From NCBI RefSeq assembly GCF_019976755.1, contig NZ_AP023441.1, positions 6,259,501 to 6,323,500 of the forward strand: DNA of 64,000 nucleotides, read 5' to 3'. The position numbers and the translations under genes are program-made. Numbering within the stretch: the stretch's first letter is position 1; each line of letters begins with the position of its first letter. Below the pieces are notes generated by a model. It did not search any database and was not told the DNA's origin. It saw only the letters and a program-made list of their open reading frames with translations. Positions 1 to 9,484 of this stretch are shown here, piece by piece. The DNA comes from Nostoc sp. MS1 (GTDB lineage: Bacteria; Cyanobacteriota; Cyanobacteriia; Cyanobacteriales; Nostocaceae).

Positions 1-1365
1 TTAAATTTGCGTTTGGTGGGGCTATTACACGGCATTTTATTTATCTACCTAACTGGGGAATTGTTATGGCGTTTACGTGGTACTGAGTCCCGCGAAGAAA
101 AGGGGCCTCCTCTGTGGGCTTTTGGTGTAGCACTAATGTTAATCGGTTGGATCGGCTTAATCTGCGGTCGCATCATTAAAGCTGCCGTTTCCCGTCAACG
201 GGAGTTTTTAGCCGATGCTTCCGCCGTACAATTCACTCGTAACCCTGATGGCATTGCTAGCGTCTTTGAAAAACTCCAACGTTCGGACTCACGCCTGATT
301 TCCCCCCGTGCGGAAGCCTCCAGCCACATGTTTTTCGGCAATCCCCTCAACCCTTCCTTCTGGGAAGCTATGCTTTCTACCCACCCACCCCTGAGCGAAC
401 GCATCCGCCGCGTCCGGGGTTTGAACACCCGCAATTTAGCCGCATCCCCATCTGTCCGCCGTTCCTCCACTCCAGATTCCCTCGCAATGGGTTTCGCTGG
501 TGGTAGTCCTACAATCACCCCAGAACAGGTAGTCAATCAAGTCGGGAGCGTTGCACCAGAGCATTTTGCCCATGCTCAAGCCTTGTTATCAAAGTTACCA
601 GAAGCCTTGCGTTTGGGTGTAAGGGAACAACAGAGTGCAATGGCGATCGCTTTTGCCTTAGCTTTAGAGGTAGAAAATACCCCAGTACAAGAACGCCAGC
701 TTGCTTGGTTGCGTGAAGTCCAACCAAGCGAGATTGTAGAACAAACCCTGACATTTAAAGACGAAATCAGTCAAATAGATCCAGGCTTGCGCCTACCACT
801 AATAGATTTAGTAGTACCAGCACTACGCAAGTCTTCTGCTAAAGAGTGCCATAGACTTTGCAAATGTATTCAAGGTTTAATCGTCGCCACTGGCAGCTTT
901 TCTCTGTGGCACTTTATCTTGCAACTAGTCCTATGGCATCGTCTGCAACCTCTTATAGATCCCACAGCAACAATCAAAGTAGAATTTACGTCTATAGAAG
1001 ATATTTGGTCAGATAGCATCACCGTACTATCGGCAATTGCCCGTGTAGGACAATCCAAACCTGATGACATTGCTTATGCCTTTCGTTCTGGAGTATTTCG
1101 CCTACCCGGAGCCGGAAAGCAAGAAAAAGCAGATACACCAGTAACTTGTAATTTCTCACAAGTGAAGAAGAGTATCGAACGCCTCCGCCTCGCCTCTCCT
1201 AAACTTAAGCAAGCGATTGTTGATGCCTGCGCTCACACTGTTCTATTAGACAATCAAGTTACTAATTCGGAAGCAGATTTATTAAGAGCGATCGCCATGA
1301 CCTTAGACTGTCCCATCCCACCCTTTTTAGATTCTCAACGTCGCGCTATCAAAGCAAAATCCTAA
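1..1365 (+). CDS. M48 family metallopeptidase, 5' end outside window
   Basis: The reading frame is open from the first base, so this is the C-terminal part of a longer protein. Two hydrophobic segments (first ~45 residues) are followed by the M48 signature REFLADASAVQFTRNP, whose glutamate region supplies the third zinc ligand, and by STHPPLSERIRRVRG, typical of HtpX/Ste24-like peptidases. The HEXXH motif must lie upstream of the window. After the peptidase core there are about 280 residues of helical sequence ending in a segment (VDACAHTVLLDNQVTNSEA) that resembles the TerB-like domain often fused to cyanobacterial M48 enzymes. Probably a membrane protease; its substrate is unknown. Confidence 0.85.
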   Translation, partial: LNLRLVGLLHGILFIYLTGELLWRLRGTESREEKGPPLWAFGVALMLIGWIGLICGRIIKAAVSRQREFLADASAVQFTRNPDGIASVFEKLQRSDSRLISPRAEASSHMFFGNPLNPSFWEAMLSTHPPLSERIRRVRGLNTRNLAASPSVRRSSTPDSLAMGFAGGSPTITPEQVVNQVGSVAPEHFAHAQALLSKLPEALRLGVREQQSAMAIAFALALEVENTPVQERQLAWLREVQPSEIVEQTLTFKDEISQIDPGLRLPLIDLVVPALRKSSAKECHRLCKCIQGLIVATGSFSLWHFILQLVLWHRLQPLIDPTATIKVEFTSIEDIWSDSITVLSAIARVGQSKPDDIAYAFRSGVFRLPGAGKQEKADTPVTCNFSQVKKSIERLRLASPKLKQAIVDACAHTVLLDNQVTNSEADLLRAIAMTLDCPIPPFLDSQRRAIKAKS

Positions 1366-1596
1366 TTTTTCTCATTAAATTCTTATTTAGCCTGATTCAC
1401 AGATAGAATTGATGTTTATTAAAGATAGCCTCTTTTTGCTATCTCTCATCCTTGGAAGCATATCGAACCTGTATTTAAGCTTGCCATTTTTAGTCAAAAT
1501 GTAAAATTTTTAGATAAAATACCATCATCTCAACTATCCTGAAAATAGATTGTTATATTGTACTAATTACTTATTTAGTACAACTTGGGGTAAGCT

Positions 1597-2322
1597 GTGC
1601 GTAATGATTTACAAAATTTGGAGATTAGCTCGAAAGAATTAGAAAATTTAACTAATCTACCTGTAAATTCTCAATTAATTATTATTAGAAATTTCTTAAT
1701 AAAGTTTTGTAAAAAAATCCTAGCTCAAATTAAAGGCTCAGAAGGTGCAACAGTAATCTTTCTTGGCTTTTCTGTAACTATTTTTGCCTATTTAATAGTT
1801 GATGTTTTTATTAAAATATTTGCAGGTTGGATAAATATACCATCCTGGCTATTGTTGATAGTTCTTACTTTTTTAGGATACGCAAGTACACAGTCTTTTT
1901 TATACTATTGGTGGCGTAATCAGCAAAAAATTCTGAAAAAAAATATGACAACTTCTTTAGAAATTCTTTTAAAGGATGTAGAGAGATATAATTCTGTTAT
2001 CAAAGCAATAGATATTAATGACCAGATAGAAGATGCTGGCAATGCAGGTGTAAGTATTAAAGAAAGAGACAAAGTTATCGCTGCACTCAAGCTAACTAAA
2101 GCAGATTTAATTAGAGCTTTGAGAACAGAAAGAATATTGAGAGAAAATAAGAATTTTATCCTCAGTAATACAGAATTATTTACTAATAATTTAGCAACTT
2201 TAACCGCGATGCAGGTGACAGAACAAGCTACTGAACACGGCAGGTTACTCAATGAAGCATTACAAATTGCCCTAGATGTGCAGTATGAAATGAAAACTCT
2301 GCAAAGCCAATCTAATATGTAA
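1597..2322 (+). CDS. hypothetical membrane protein with coiled-coil tail
   Basis: 241 residues from a GTG start preceded by a GGGG-containing Shine-Dalgarno-like stretch. I do not recognise a family. Two hydrophobic segments (about residues 50-75 and 83-103) are followed by a charged helical region to the C terminus, likely a coiled coil. Base composition is clearly more AT-rich than the M48 and DUF1350 genes on either side, and no HIP1 site is present, which hints at a different origin. The long overlapping frame on the other strand is taken as a shadow. Confidence 0.65.
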   Translation: MRNDLQNLEISSKELENLTNLPVNSQLIIIRNFLIKFCKKILAQIKGSEGATVIFLGFSVTIFAYLIVDVFIKIFAGWINIPSWLLLIVLTFLGYASTQSFLYYWWRNQQKILKKNMTTSLEILLKDVERYNSVIKAIDINDQIEDAGNAGVSIKERDKVIAALKLTKADLIRALRTERILRENKNFILSNTELFTNNLATLTAMQVTEQATEHGRLLNEALQIALDVQYEMKTLQSQSNM

Positions 2323-2416
2323 CAATTGTGCGAGGAAATAATCAGCGCCCTCAACACCTAATGACTAATCCAAGGTCTAATATAAAGAAGTGTAAAATAA
2401 GCGATCGCCTACAGGC

Positions 2417-3184
2417 ATGGATTGGAAAGAAATTAGAGGTAACTGGGCGTTGATTCCCCGAAATCCGGTGGGGATCATCCATTTTCTCGGTGGTGCATTT
2501 GTCGCCACTGCACCCCATCTAACTTACCGTTGGTTACTAGAACAGTTAGGCAATAAGGGATATGTGGTTATTGCCACGCCCTTTGTGAATACATTGGATC
2601 ATATTGCGATCGCCAAATCTGTACTCTTAAACTTTGACCGGACACTAGAACGATTGTACGATTCTGGCGCATTACGCAAGCTGTACTTACCAACTTACGG
2701 CATTGGGCATAGTATGGGCTGTAAGCTGCATTTACTCATTGGTAGCCTTTTCCCTGTAGAACGGGCAGGTAATATCTTAATTTCTTTTAATAACTACGCC
2801 GCTAAAGATGCCATACCCTTAGTGGAACAGTTAAACAATTCTTTAGCGATCGAATTTACTCCCTCACCCCAAGAAACAAACAAGCTGGTACAGGAAGGCT
2901 ACAACGTCCGCCGCAACTTATTAATTAAATTTAATAATGATAATCTTGACCAATCAGCAGCCTTAACCAAAATCTTACAAGGACGCTTTCCCGAAATGGT
3001 CACAGCCCAGACCTTACCAGGAACCCACACTACACCTTTAGGTCAGGATGTCAAATGGCAAACGGGGTCATCATTCACCCCCCTTGATGCTTTGGGGCAG
3101 TGGTTCAAGCAAGAAGTATATCGTGATCTAAATCAGCTGAATCGTGCCATACTTTTGTGGTTAAATCCCCTTTCACCACCGTAA
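2417..3184 (+). CDS. DUF1350 family protein (alpha/beta-hydrolase-like)
   Basis: 255 residues with the DUF1350 opening WKEIRGNWALIPRNPVGIIHFLGG and a GIGHSMGCKLH nucleophile-elbow-like motif near residue 95, as in alpha/beta hydrolases. The family is found mainly in cyanobacteria and plastids and has no settled biochemical role. Length is full for the family. The gene stands alone, followed by a repeat-rich spacer. Confidence 0.85.
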   Translation: MDWKEIRGNWALIPRNPVGIIHFLGGAFVATAPHLTYRWLLEQLGNKGYVVIATPFVNTLDHIAIAKSVLLNFDRTLERLYDSGALRKLYLPTYGIGHSMGCKLHLLIGSLFPVERAGNILISFNNYAAKDAIPLVEQLNNSLAIEFTPSPQETNKLVQEGYNVRRNLLIKFNNDNLDQSAALTKILQGRFPEMVTAQTLPGTHTTPLGQDVKWQTGSSFTPLDALGQWFKQEVYRDLNQLNRAILLWLNPLSPP

Positions 3185-3376
3185 AGTAGGAGGTAGTGGT
3201 TCTCTGTGAGACGCTACGCCTAGCTTGCTTTGCTACGCAACGCTACCGCGAACCACGGAGTGGTACGACTACGCGGAAATCGAGTTTCGACTTCTCTACG
3301 AGACGCTACGCGAACGCTCAACTCCCTCGGAGTCGAGATTCACCAACCAGCTAGAAAGTAGAGGAAAATAACTTTT
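3185..3376. repeat. intergenic palindromic repeat cluster
   Basis: The spacer holds imperfect inverted repeats built from GACGCTACGC / GCGAACG / CTACGCGG elements and a CTCCGAGGGAGT-type dyad. Related strings recur near 5,320-5,357, 6,528-6,552 and 13,590-13,620 in this window. They look like dispersed Nostoc-type repeats rather than coding sequence. Confidence 0.55.
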
Positions 3377-3410
3377 GACTATGGACTAATGACTATGGAC
3401 TAATGACTAA
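3377..3410. repeat. heptamer tandem repeat (STRR)
   Basis: Alternating GACTATG and GACTAAT heptamers directly upstream of the response-regulator gene, ending 2 bases before its ATG. Confidence 0.8.
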
Positions 3411-3412
3411 AT

Positions 3413-4549
3413 ATGTTTCAAATCCTTATTATTGATGATGATTTATCAATTCAAATATTACTAAAGAGAATTTTACAAAAACAGGGTTATGAAATATTCA
3501 CAGCTAGTAATGGTGAAGAAGGAATTACTCAAGCAATAGCTTGTCGTCCAGCACTAATTATTTGTGATTGGATCATGCCGGGGTTAAATGGTCTGGAGGT
3601 CTGTCATCGGATTAAAACAGACCCAGATTTATCCACTACATTTTTTATTTTATTAACCTCTTTGGATTCTGTAGCCGATCGCGTCCAAGGACTAGATGCT
3701 GGTGCTGATGATTTTATCACCAAACCGATTGAGCAAAATGAATTGAAAGCAAGGGTGAGAGCCGGGTTAAGACTACATCAATTAAGTCAGGATCTGCGGA
3801 CTCAAAAGCTGCGCCTAGAAGAAGAACTAGCCGAAGCGGCAGAATATATGCGATCGCTTCTACCAGAACCAATAGATCAACCCATCAACATCACCTCACG
3901 GTTTCTTCCCTCAAGCCAACTCGGCGGCGATTGTTTTGATTATTATTGGCTTGATGAAGATAGCTTGGTTATGTATCTTCTAGATACAGCCGGACATGGA
4001 TTAAAAGCTGCCCTTCCTTCAATTTCTGTTTTAAATTTGTTACGTTCCCGCGCCCTCAAAAATCTTAATTATTACCAACCTAGTGAGGTTCTCAAAAGTT
4101 TAAATGAAACCTTTCAAATGAATTATCAAAATGATAAATACTTTACTATCTGGTATGGAGTTTATGACCGCATTCAGCGACAAATCACCTATGCTAGTGC
4201 AGGACATCCCCCAGCAATCTTGATATCTGGTAAAACACCAACTAATACAGAAATACAAATTTTAAGAACTCCCGGAATGCCAGTAGGCATGTTTCCAGAA
4301 GCCCAATATATTGATGCTTGTTGTTATGTAGAACAATTGAGTAGTCTGTATATCTTTAGTGATGGTGCTTATGAAATTACTAAAGCAGATGGCAAACTTT
4401 GGAGTTTAGATGCTTTTATTCAGATACTTGCTAGTGTACATCATCATAAAGATTCTCAGTTAGAGCGAGTATTGAATTGCATTATTGCCTTAAACTCCAA
4501 AGATACCTTTGAAGATGATTTATCTATCTTACAAGTTAAATTTGATTAA
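3413..4549 (+). CDS. response regulator with PP2C/SpoIIE-type phosphatase domain
   Basis: 378 residues. An N-terminal receiver domain (1-120) carries the acidic triad D8-D10, phosphoacceptor D52 in IICDWIMPGLNG and the TKP lysine near 104. A short coiled linker leads to a SpoIIE/RsbU-type PP2C domain (about 150-378) with LGGDCFDYY, DTAGHGLKAAL, SAGHPPA, FSDGAYE and EDDLSI metal and core motifs. Such proteins dephosphorylate a STAS anti-anti-sigma factor once the receiver is phosphorylated. The 3' end overlaps by 4 bp the end of a convergent STAS gene, its likely substrate. Confidence 0.92.
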   Translation: MFQILIIDDDLSIQILLKRILQKQGYEIFTASNGEEGITQAIACRPALIICDWIMPGLNGLEVCHRIKTDPDLSTTFFILLTSLDSVADRVQGLDAGADDFITKPIEQNELKARVRAGLRLHQLSQDLRTQKLRLEEELAEAAEYMRSLLPEPIDQPINITSRFLPSSQLGGDCFDYYWLDEDSLVMYLLDTAGHGLKAALPSISVLNLLRSRALKNLNYYQPSEVLKSLNETFQMNYQNDKYFTIWYGVYDRIQRQITYASAGHPPAILISGKTPTNTEIQILRTPGMPVGMFPEAQYIDACCYVEQLSSLYIFSDGAYEITKADGKLWSLDAFIQILASVHHHKDSQLERVLNCIIALNSKDTFEDDLSILQVKFD

Positions 4550-4887
4550 CTTTTAGCAAAAATTACTTGATTAAACTCATCTTGACTATTAAAAATTTCA
4601 AATACTTTATCCATTCCAGTTAGTTCAAATAAGATTCTTACTTGCTCATTAATTGAACATAAGACTAGTTTTGTACCTGCTGCCCTCAAAGTTTTAAAAG
4701 CTAATACTAAAGCACCTAAAGCAGAGCTATCCATAAAAGTTACATCTTGACAATCAACCAAAACAATTTTTGTATCACTATTAAGAATATGAGTAATATT
4801 TTCTCGTAGTTCTTGTGAATTTTCAGTATTGATAATGCCACTGAGTTTAATAACTTGTACTTGCTGATTCATAGTGTTGTTAACCAT
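4546..4887 (-). CDS. STAS domain anti-sigma factor antagonist
   Basis: 113 residues forming one STAS domain. The motif VTFMDSSALGALV holds the conserved D53-S54-S55 site; the second serine corresponds to the one phosphorylated in SpoIIAA/RsbV. It converges on, and overlaps by 4 bp, the PP2C response regulator, which argues that the pair is a partner-switching module. No anti-sigma kinase gene is seen nearby. Confidence 0.9.
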   Translation of the reverse strand: MVNNTMNQQVQVIKLSGIINTENSQELRENITHILNSDTKIVLVDCQDVTFMDSSALGALVLAFKTLRAAGTKLVLCSINEQVRILFELTGMDKVFEIFNSQDEFNQVIFAKS

Positions 4888-5395
4888 TTTCCTGTAAAAG
4901 TACTAACTAAATTTGCCAATATTATATAGCGTTGACTGTGGTACTAAATTACATTTTATTGTTTTTGTCAACTCCTCATGTGATTAGAGATTTAATTTGG
5001 CAACAAGCTGTAGTAAGATAAATGAACATAACCTAATAACTCAATAATATTTTGTATATCTTGTAGCCAAAAGGTTAATTTTAAAAAAATTGGAAAAATT
5101 AATTACTGTAAGTTCATAAATAATTTATATTCATAAAATCTCCTAAACATAGTATTGCAAATTACAATTCTATTTATGTTGTAAATTAAGATTTACTTGA
5201 TAAATTCTCTGTTAACAACAGAGTTACAAGACCTTACTAATTTATACATAATAGATTTGTTGCTAAAATTTTCTGAATCGGTAGTATTTTTGAGAATAAC
5301 ATAATTGCCTGAGATGATGAGTGCGATGGCGCAAGCGCCCAGCGTAGCTGATCGCCTATTTTTTAGTGCTTCGTACTTGGTTTTCTATTTCCTCC
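4888..5395. other. 508-bp intergenic region, AT-rich
   Basis: No convincing ORF. Contains a HIP-like dispersed repeat at about 5,320-5,357 (GTGCGAT, GGCGCAAGCGCCC, GTAGCTGATCGCC). The rest is AT-rich, and the promoter of the STAS gene presumably lies at its left edge. Confidence 0.6.
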
Positions 5396-6319
5396 CTATA
5401 CACTAACATTTGACGTTTCATCCAACTCTTGAGAGCGCACACTAGGAGATAAACTAGTCAAATCATCAATATTGCGCTTCATTGTTTGACAGATAACATC
5501 TAATGGTAAATCATTGGCATCGTATCCAAAAGGATTTTCTATCTCTAAACCAATAGCTTCGATTCCAAATAAAGTGAAACTCACTAATGCTACAATTACA
5601 CCTGTCCACCATTCTAAACTCTGTACCATTTGAAAAGGGAGCAGGAAACAATACAATAATAATAACTGCTTGAGATGAATGGCATAAGCTAAAGGCATCG
5701 GCGTTCTCAGAATCCGTTCACAACTCCCTAAATTATCTACCAAATTGTTTAACAATTCTTGAATAGATGTTAACTGATAACTGTTTAAGCAATTGCGATT
5801 ATATTGCTGTTGCAAATAATCTCCAATCCAGAAGGCAACTTCTAGAGGAGGATTATTCATACTTTTGAGTTGGAAATATCGAGAAGTTGATATTAAATCC
5901 TCTAATTCACTATTTATAGGTTCTCCTCGCAAATGTAACTTGGTAGCTACAGCAAATGCTACTAATAAATTTAAAGCTGCTATTTTAGCTTCTCTATCCT
6001 TTGGTGAAACTTCTTCTACCGATACCCAAATTTGCCGAGCTAGATTACGTGTATTATTAACTATAGAACCCCAACATTTTCTTCCTTCCCAGAAACGTTC
6101 ATAAGCTGTATTCGTCCGAAAAACTAGCAATAAACCTAAAACTATACTAGGAATAACACTCCCCAAAATAGGTTGAGATACAGGAACTTTTAGTTGATAA
6201 AGTAAAGTTACAAACACACCAAATAAGCCGCAGCCAAGAACGCGCGTGTAGATTGCACCAATAACTGAACCTCTAAATTGTAAAGCTATTTGAAACCAGC
6301 GCTTTTTTTCAAAAGTCAT
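5396..6319 (-). CDS. bestrophin-like (UPF0187) membrane protein
   Basis: 307 residues, the usual length for bacterial bestrophin homologues. The N-terminal region has the family features RGSVIGAIYTRVLG, then SVIPSIVLGLLLVFRTNTAYERFWEGRKCWG, followed by further hydrophobic helices around 210-255. The C terminus contains ENPFGYDANDLPLD, a hallmark of the family. Probably forms a pentameric anion channel in the plasma or thylakoid membrane. Monocistronic. Confidence 0.9.
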   Translation of the reverse strand: MTFEKKRWFQIALQFRGSVIGAIYTRVLGCGLFGVFVTLLYQLKVPVSQPILGSVIPSIVLGLLLVFRTNTAYERFWEGRKCWGSIVNNTRNLARQIWVSVEEVSPKDREAKIAALNLLVAFAVATKLHLRGEPINSELEDLISTSRYFQLKSMNNPPLEVAFWIGDYLQQQYNRNCLNSYQLTSIQELLNNLVDNLGSCERILRTPMPLAYAIHLKQLLLLYCFLLPFQMVQSLEWWTGVIVALVSFTLFGIEAIGLEIENPFGYDANDLPLDVICQTMKRNIDDLTSLSPSVRSQELDETSNVSV

Positions 6320-6624
6320 GCTCTTAACCTAAAGGTGTCAAGTGAACTCATCCATTACAGCGTCTTTGATAGAGATACAGCGATGAGGGTACAGTTTCCT
6401 CATCCAGATAAAAGGTACTGTAAATTATTGATATAACTTAAAAATCATAACTCTATACATAGGCTAATGAGATTGAGGAATTTACTATGATCCCAGCTTT
6501 AGGGGGATATAGGACTCATGTTTGATTTCTGTTCGCGTAGCGTGGCATAGCCATAAAAACTCAGTAAATGCCTAAATCCTTTATTCACTTTTCCCTGGCT
6601 ACGCAAATATGTTCATTACGACTG
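6320..6624. other. intergenic region
   Basis: No ORF supported. A dispersed-repeat fragment (GTTCGCGTAGCGTGGCATAGCC) sits near 6,529. Nothing else recognised. Confidence 0.5.
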
Positions 6625-7305
6625 TTACCTTACCCGCACGCTTCCCGCCTGACAGTCGCGTAACCAAGCTTTAATACCTTGAGCAACACTACCAGTGCTA
6701 CTATCCCTTGGCGGCGATGGTGGCTGTTGTAGGGGGTAAGAACCAATTTGACTAAACATCATGACAAAACGCCAACTGTTGGCAGTTTTTGTCAAAAATA
6801 ACCAATGAAATTCCTCTAACTCTACTATTTTCTTACCTACATACTGTCTTTCCAAAGTAGTAAAGAAAACTTGTTCTACATCTGATGCTGTACTTTTCTG
6901 TCCATCAGTATAAGAACTATTAATTTTTAGGGACAATGGCTGAAATTCAGGTCTACCAGCAACTAACATATAGCTATAAATATCACTACTTCGGCGGAGA
7001 CGGCGACCGCGTTGACTGGCACGATTAGCATAGCTCGGTAAATCACGCAATAAATGAGTAATTAATGTTTCTAAAGTTTGTTCCTGACAAACAAACTTGT
7101 TCTCAGTATGTAAAGAGGGTTGAGGAGAGGAATTTTGTGAGAATGCTATTGTCTCAAAGCTATTGATGAAGGTCAGCGAAAATCCCAAAGCCATCAGCCA
7201 ACGGCCATAACTTACTTTTTTAAGCAAACTCAATGCAGAGTAAACATTTACTCTTCTGTGTCCTATCTCCTGCCTTATTTTTTTCCCTCTTATATCTATT
7301 TTCAT
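6625..7305 (-). CDS. hypothetical exported protein downstream of pyrF
   Basis: 226 residues, family not recognised by name. A hydrophobic segment at about 35-55 (WLMALGFSLTFINSFETIAFS) follows a basic N terminus, so it is likely exported or membrane-anchored. The rest is soluble with a Pro/Ser-rich patch near 195. The start codon overlaps the pyrF stop (ATGA), so it is probably translated from the same mRNA. Confidence 0.75.
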   Translation of the reverse strand: MKIDIRGKKIRQEIGHRRVNVYSALSLLKKVSYGRWLMALGFSLTFINSFETIAFSQNSSPQPSLHTENKFVCQEQTLETLITHLLRDLPSYANRASQRGRRLRRSSDIYSYMLVAGRPEFQPLSLKINSSYTDGQKSTASDVEQVFFTTLERQYVGKKIVELEEFHWLFLTKTANSWRFVMMFSQIGSYPLQQPPSPPRDSSTGSVAQGIKAWLRDCQAGSVRVR

Positions 7306-8018
7306 GTCGCCGTTGTTAACTCTTGAGAAATTCGTTTCCAGGCTAACTCAGGTTCATCTGCCGCCGTAATGGGACGACCAATTACCAAATAATCTGCCCC
7401 AGCTTGGAGAGCTTCGGCTGGAGTAAGCGATCGCTTTTGATCTCCCATTGCAGCCCAAGTAGGACGTACTCCCGGACAAACCAGTACAAAATCACCGCCG
7501 CAAACTTGCCGTAACTGCGTCACTTCCTGGGGGGAACATACAGCCCCATCCAACCCCGCCTCTTGCGCCATCAATGCCATATCTAAGGCGTATTCTGGCA
7601 ACTCTACAGGCACTTTTAAATCCAAAGCCAACTGCCTAGAAGAAATACTCGTTAACACTGTTATCGCAATTAACTTGGATGGTTTAACACCAGCCTGTAT
7701 TGCCCCTTCCTCTACCGCCTCCTTCGCCGCCTTGAGGGCATCTTTACCAGAGGTAGCATGAATAGTCATCAAATCCACCCCATAACGTGCTGCACTGCGA
7801 CAAGCCCCAGCCACAGTATTGGGGATATCATGAAACTTTAAATCAAGAAAAATCCTCTTTTGCCGAGATTTCAGCACCTCCAAAATTCTTGGCCCAGCAC
7901 TAGTAAACAATTCCAGCCCAACCTTCCAGAAAGTCACCGACTCTAACCTATCAATTAGAGCGATCGCACTTTCCTCATCCCCCACATCCAAAGCCACAAT
8001 TATTTTGTCATTAGTCAT
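7302..8018 (-). CDS. pyrF: orotidine 5'-phosphate decarboxylase
   Basis: 238 residues. Decarboxylates OMP to UMP in the last step of de novo pyrimidine synthesis. Key motifs are IVALDVGDEESA at the N terminus, the catalytic DLKFHDIPNTV (Asp-Lys-Asp charge network), TIHATSG, and the phosphate-binding VCPGVRP with GADYLVIGRPIT near the C terminus. The ATG lies inside a heptamer repeat tract (ATGACTAATGAC), so several in-frame or near ATGs precede it; the first one giving the family-like N terminus was chosen. A hypothetical gene overlaps its end by 4 bp. Confidence 0.97.
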   Translation of the reverse strand: MTNDKIIVALDVGDEESAIALIDRLESVTFWKVGLELFTSAGPRILEVLKSRQKRIFLDLKFHDIPNTVAGACRSAARYGVDLMTIHATSGKDALKAAKEAVEEGAIQAGVKPSKLIAITVLTSISSRQLALDLKVPVELPEYALDMALMAQEAGLDGAVCSPQEVTQLRQVCGGDFVLVCPGVRPTWAAMGDQKRSLTPAEALQAGADYLVIGRPITAADEPELAWKRISQELTTAT

Positions 8019-8097
8019 TAGTCATTAGTCCATAGTCATTAGTAATGAGTGCTGAGTAATTCTTAATTTTGAATTTTGAATTTTGAATTTTGAATTG
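8016..8097. repeat. heptamer repeats, two types
   Basis: ATTAGTC-type heptamers overlapping the pyrF start run into four tandem copies of TTTGAAT/ATTTTGA between about 8,064 and 8,097. Confidence 0.8.
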
Positions 8098-8116
8098 ATT
8101 ACTCCCCACTCCCATC

Positions 8117-9331
8117 TCAGGGAACTAGACGCACAAACTTATTCTTCCCCACTTGCAAAACTCGCCCTTGGAGTTCGTCTGGCTGTTGGTAGGTGGTATC
8201 AGCGTCAGAAATTTTCTCGCCATCTAGGCGGACTCCGCCTTCTTGGATTTTGCGCTTACCTTCTCCCGTACTTTTACACAAACCTGTGGCGTTGAGTAAA
8301 TACGCTAATTTGACGGGGAATTGGGAGACAGTAGCCAGGGAAAACTCTGGGACTGCGCCTTCTTTACCGCCACTCTTAGCAGCTTCCTTGGCTTCATTGG
8401 CTGCTTGTTCGCCGTGGTATTGCTTGACGATTTCCCAAGCGAGTAAAAGTTGGCGATCGCGGGGATTGTTTGGTAACTTGTCTATGGGTAAATCTGTCAA
8501 GAGTTCAAAATACTGTGGGAGCATTGTATCTGGCACACCTTGTAACTTTTGATATTTTTGTCCTGGGTGTTCAGATAAACTCACGTAATTACCTAAAGAC
8601 TTGGACATTTTCTGCACGCCGTCAGTGCCAATCAAGATTGGTAACAGCACGCCGAATTGGGGCTTTTGACCAAAGTGACGCTGTAAATCACGACCGACAG
8701 CAATGTTAAACTTTTGGTCTGTGCCGCCTAACTCCACATCTGCCTCAATAGCCACAGAATCATACCCCTGCATCAAAGGATAAAGGAACTCATGCAGGAA
8801 AATCGGATTCTCCTTCTTATAGCGATCGGCAAAGCCTTCTTTGGCTAACATTTGACTCACAGTCATCGTCGCCAATAACTCAGTAATTTTTCCCAAATCA
8901 AGCCGGGAAAGCCACTCCGAGTTAAAACGCACCTCTAATCTCCCAGGTGTGTCAAAATCCAAAATAGGGCGCAATTGATCGAGGTAGGTTTGAGCATTTT
9001 GTTTGACATCTGCCTCTGTTAATTGGCGACGTACCTCAGACTTACCTGTAGGATCGCCGATGCGTGCCGTAAAATCACCAATAATCAGCACTGCCGTATG
9101 ACCAGCATCTTGAAACGCTCGCAGTTTACGCATTGGTATGCTATGACCAAGATGAATATCGGCTCCAGTTGGGTCTATACCATATTTGACCCGTAGAGGT
9201 CGATCCGTAGTTGCTAGGCGTTTCTCTAGACTCTCAGTGTCGCTTTCAGCATCAGTAGGTTGTGGGAAAACTTCCGCTATTCCACGATGCAGCCAAGAAA
9301 AATTATCCGCCATACTAGAAGATTCGCGCAT
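8117..9331 (-). CDS. tyrS: tyrosyl-tRNA synthetase
   Basis: Up to 404 residues; class I TyrRS. The HIGH-type motif appears as HLGHS near residue 60 and KMSKSLGN near 240. The tyrosine-binding region (QGYDSVAIEADVELGGTDQKFN) lies between them. The C terminus is an S4-like RNA-binding domain (GKRKIQEGGVRLDGEKI). An alternative start at the internal ATG of MADNFSWLHRG (position 9,313) fits cyanobacterial homologues as well or better; neither start has a clear Shine-Dalgarno. Monocistronic. Confidence 0.97.
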   Translation of the reverse strand: MRESSSMADNFSWLHRGIAEVFPQPTDAESDTESLEKRLATTDRPLRVKYGIDPTGADIHLGHSIPMRKLRAFQDAGHTAVLIIGDFTARIGDPTGKSEVRRQLTEADVKQNAQTYLDQLRPILDFDTPGRLEVRFNSEWLSRLDLGKITELLATMTVSQMLAKEGFADRYKKENPIFLHEFLYPLMQGYDSVAIEADVELGGTDQKFNIAVGRDLQRHFGQKPQFGVLLPILIGTDGVQKMSKSLGNYVSLSEHPGQKYQKLQGVPDTMLPQYFELLTDLPIDKLPNNPRDRQLLLAWEIVKQYHGEQAANEAKEAAKSGGKEGAVPEFSLATVSQFPVKLAYLLNATGLCKSTGEGKRKIQEGGVRLDGEKISDADTTYQQPDELQGRVLQVGKNKFVRLVP

Positions 9332-9484
9332 TACTACGTTTTTACTAGAGAATTTAGGTTGATGATGTTTAAGACAAATTGTCCGCTATTTCATCCGCCA
9401 AACTAATATAATTGCAAAAAATTAACCGCCCTGTTTCAAAGAATGAATTACAGTAATATTTACAAGTGAGGAAGTGAAATCACC

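Noticed and set aside
1920..2357. 145-codon minus-strand frame opposite the membrane-protein gene
   Set aside because: It lies almost wholly inside the plus-strand gene and its residues (Ser/Leu/Ile-rich without motif) look like an antisense shadow.
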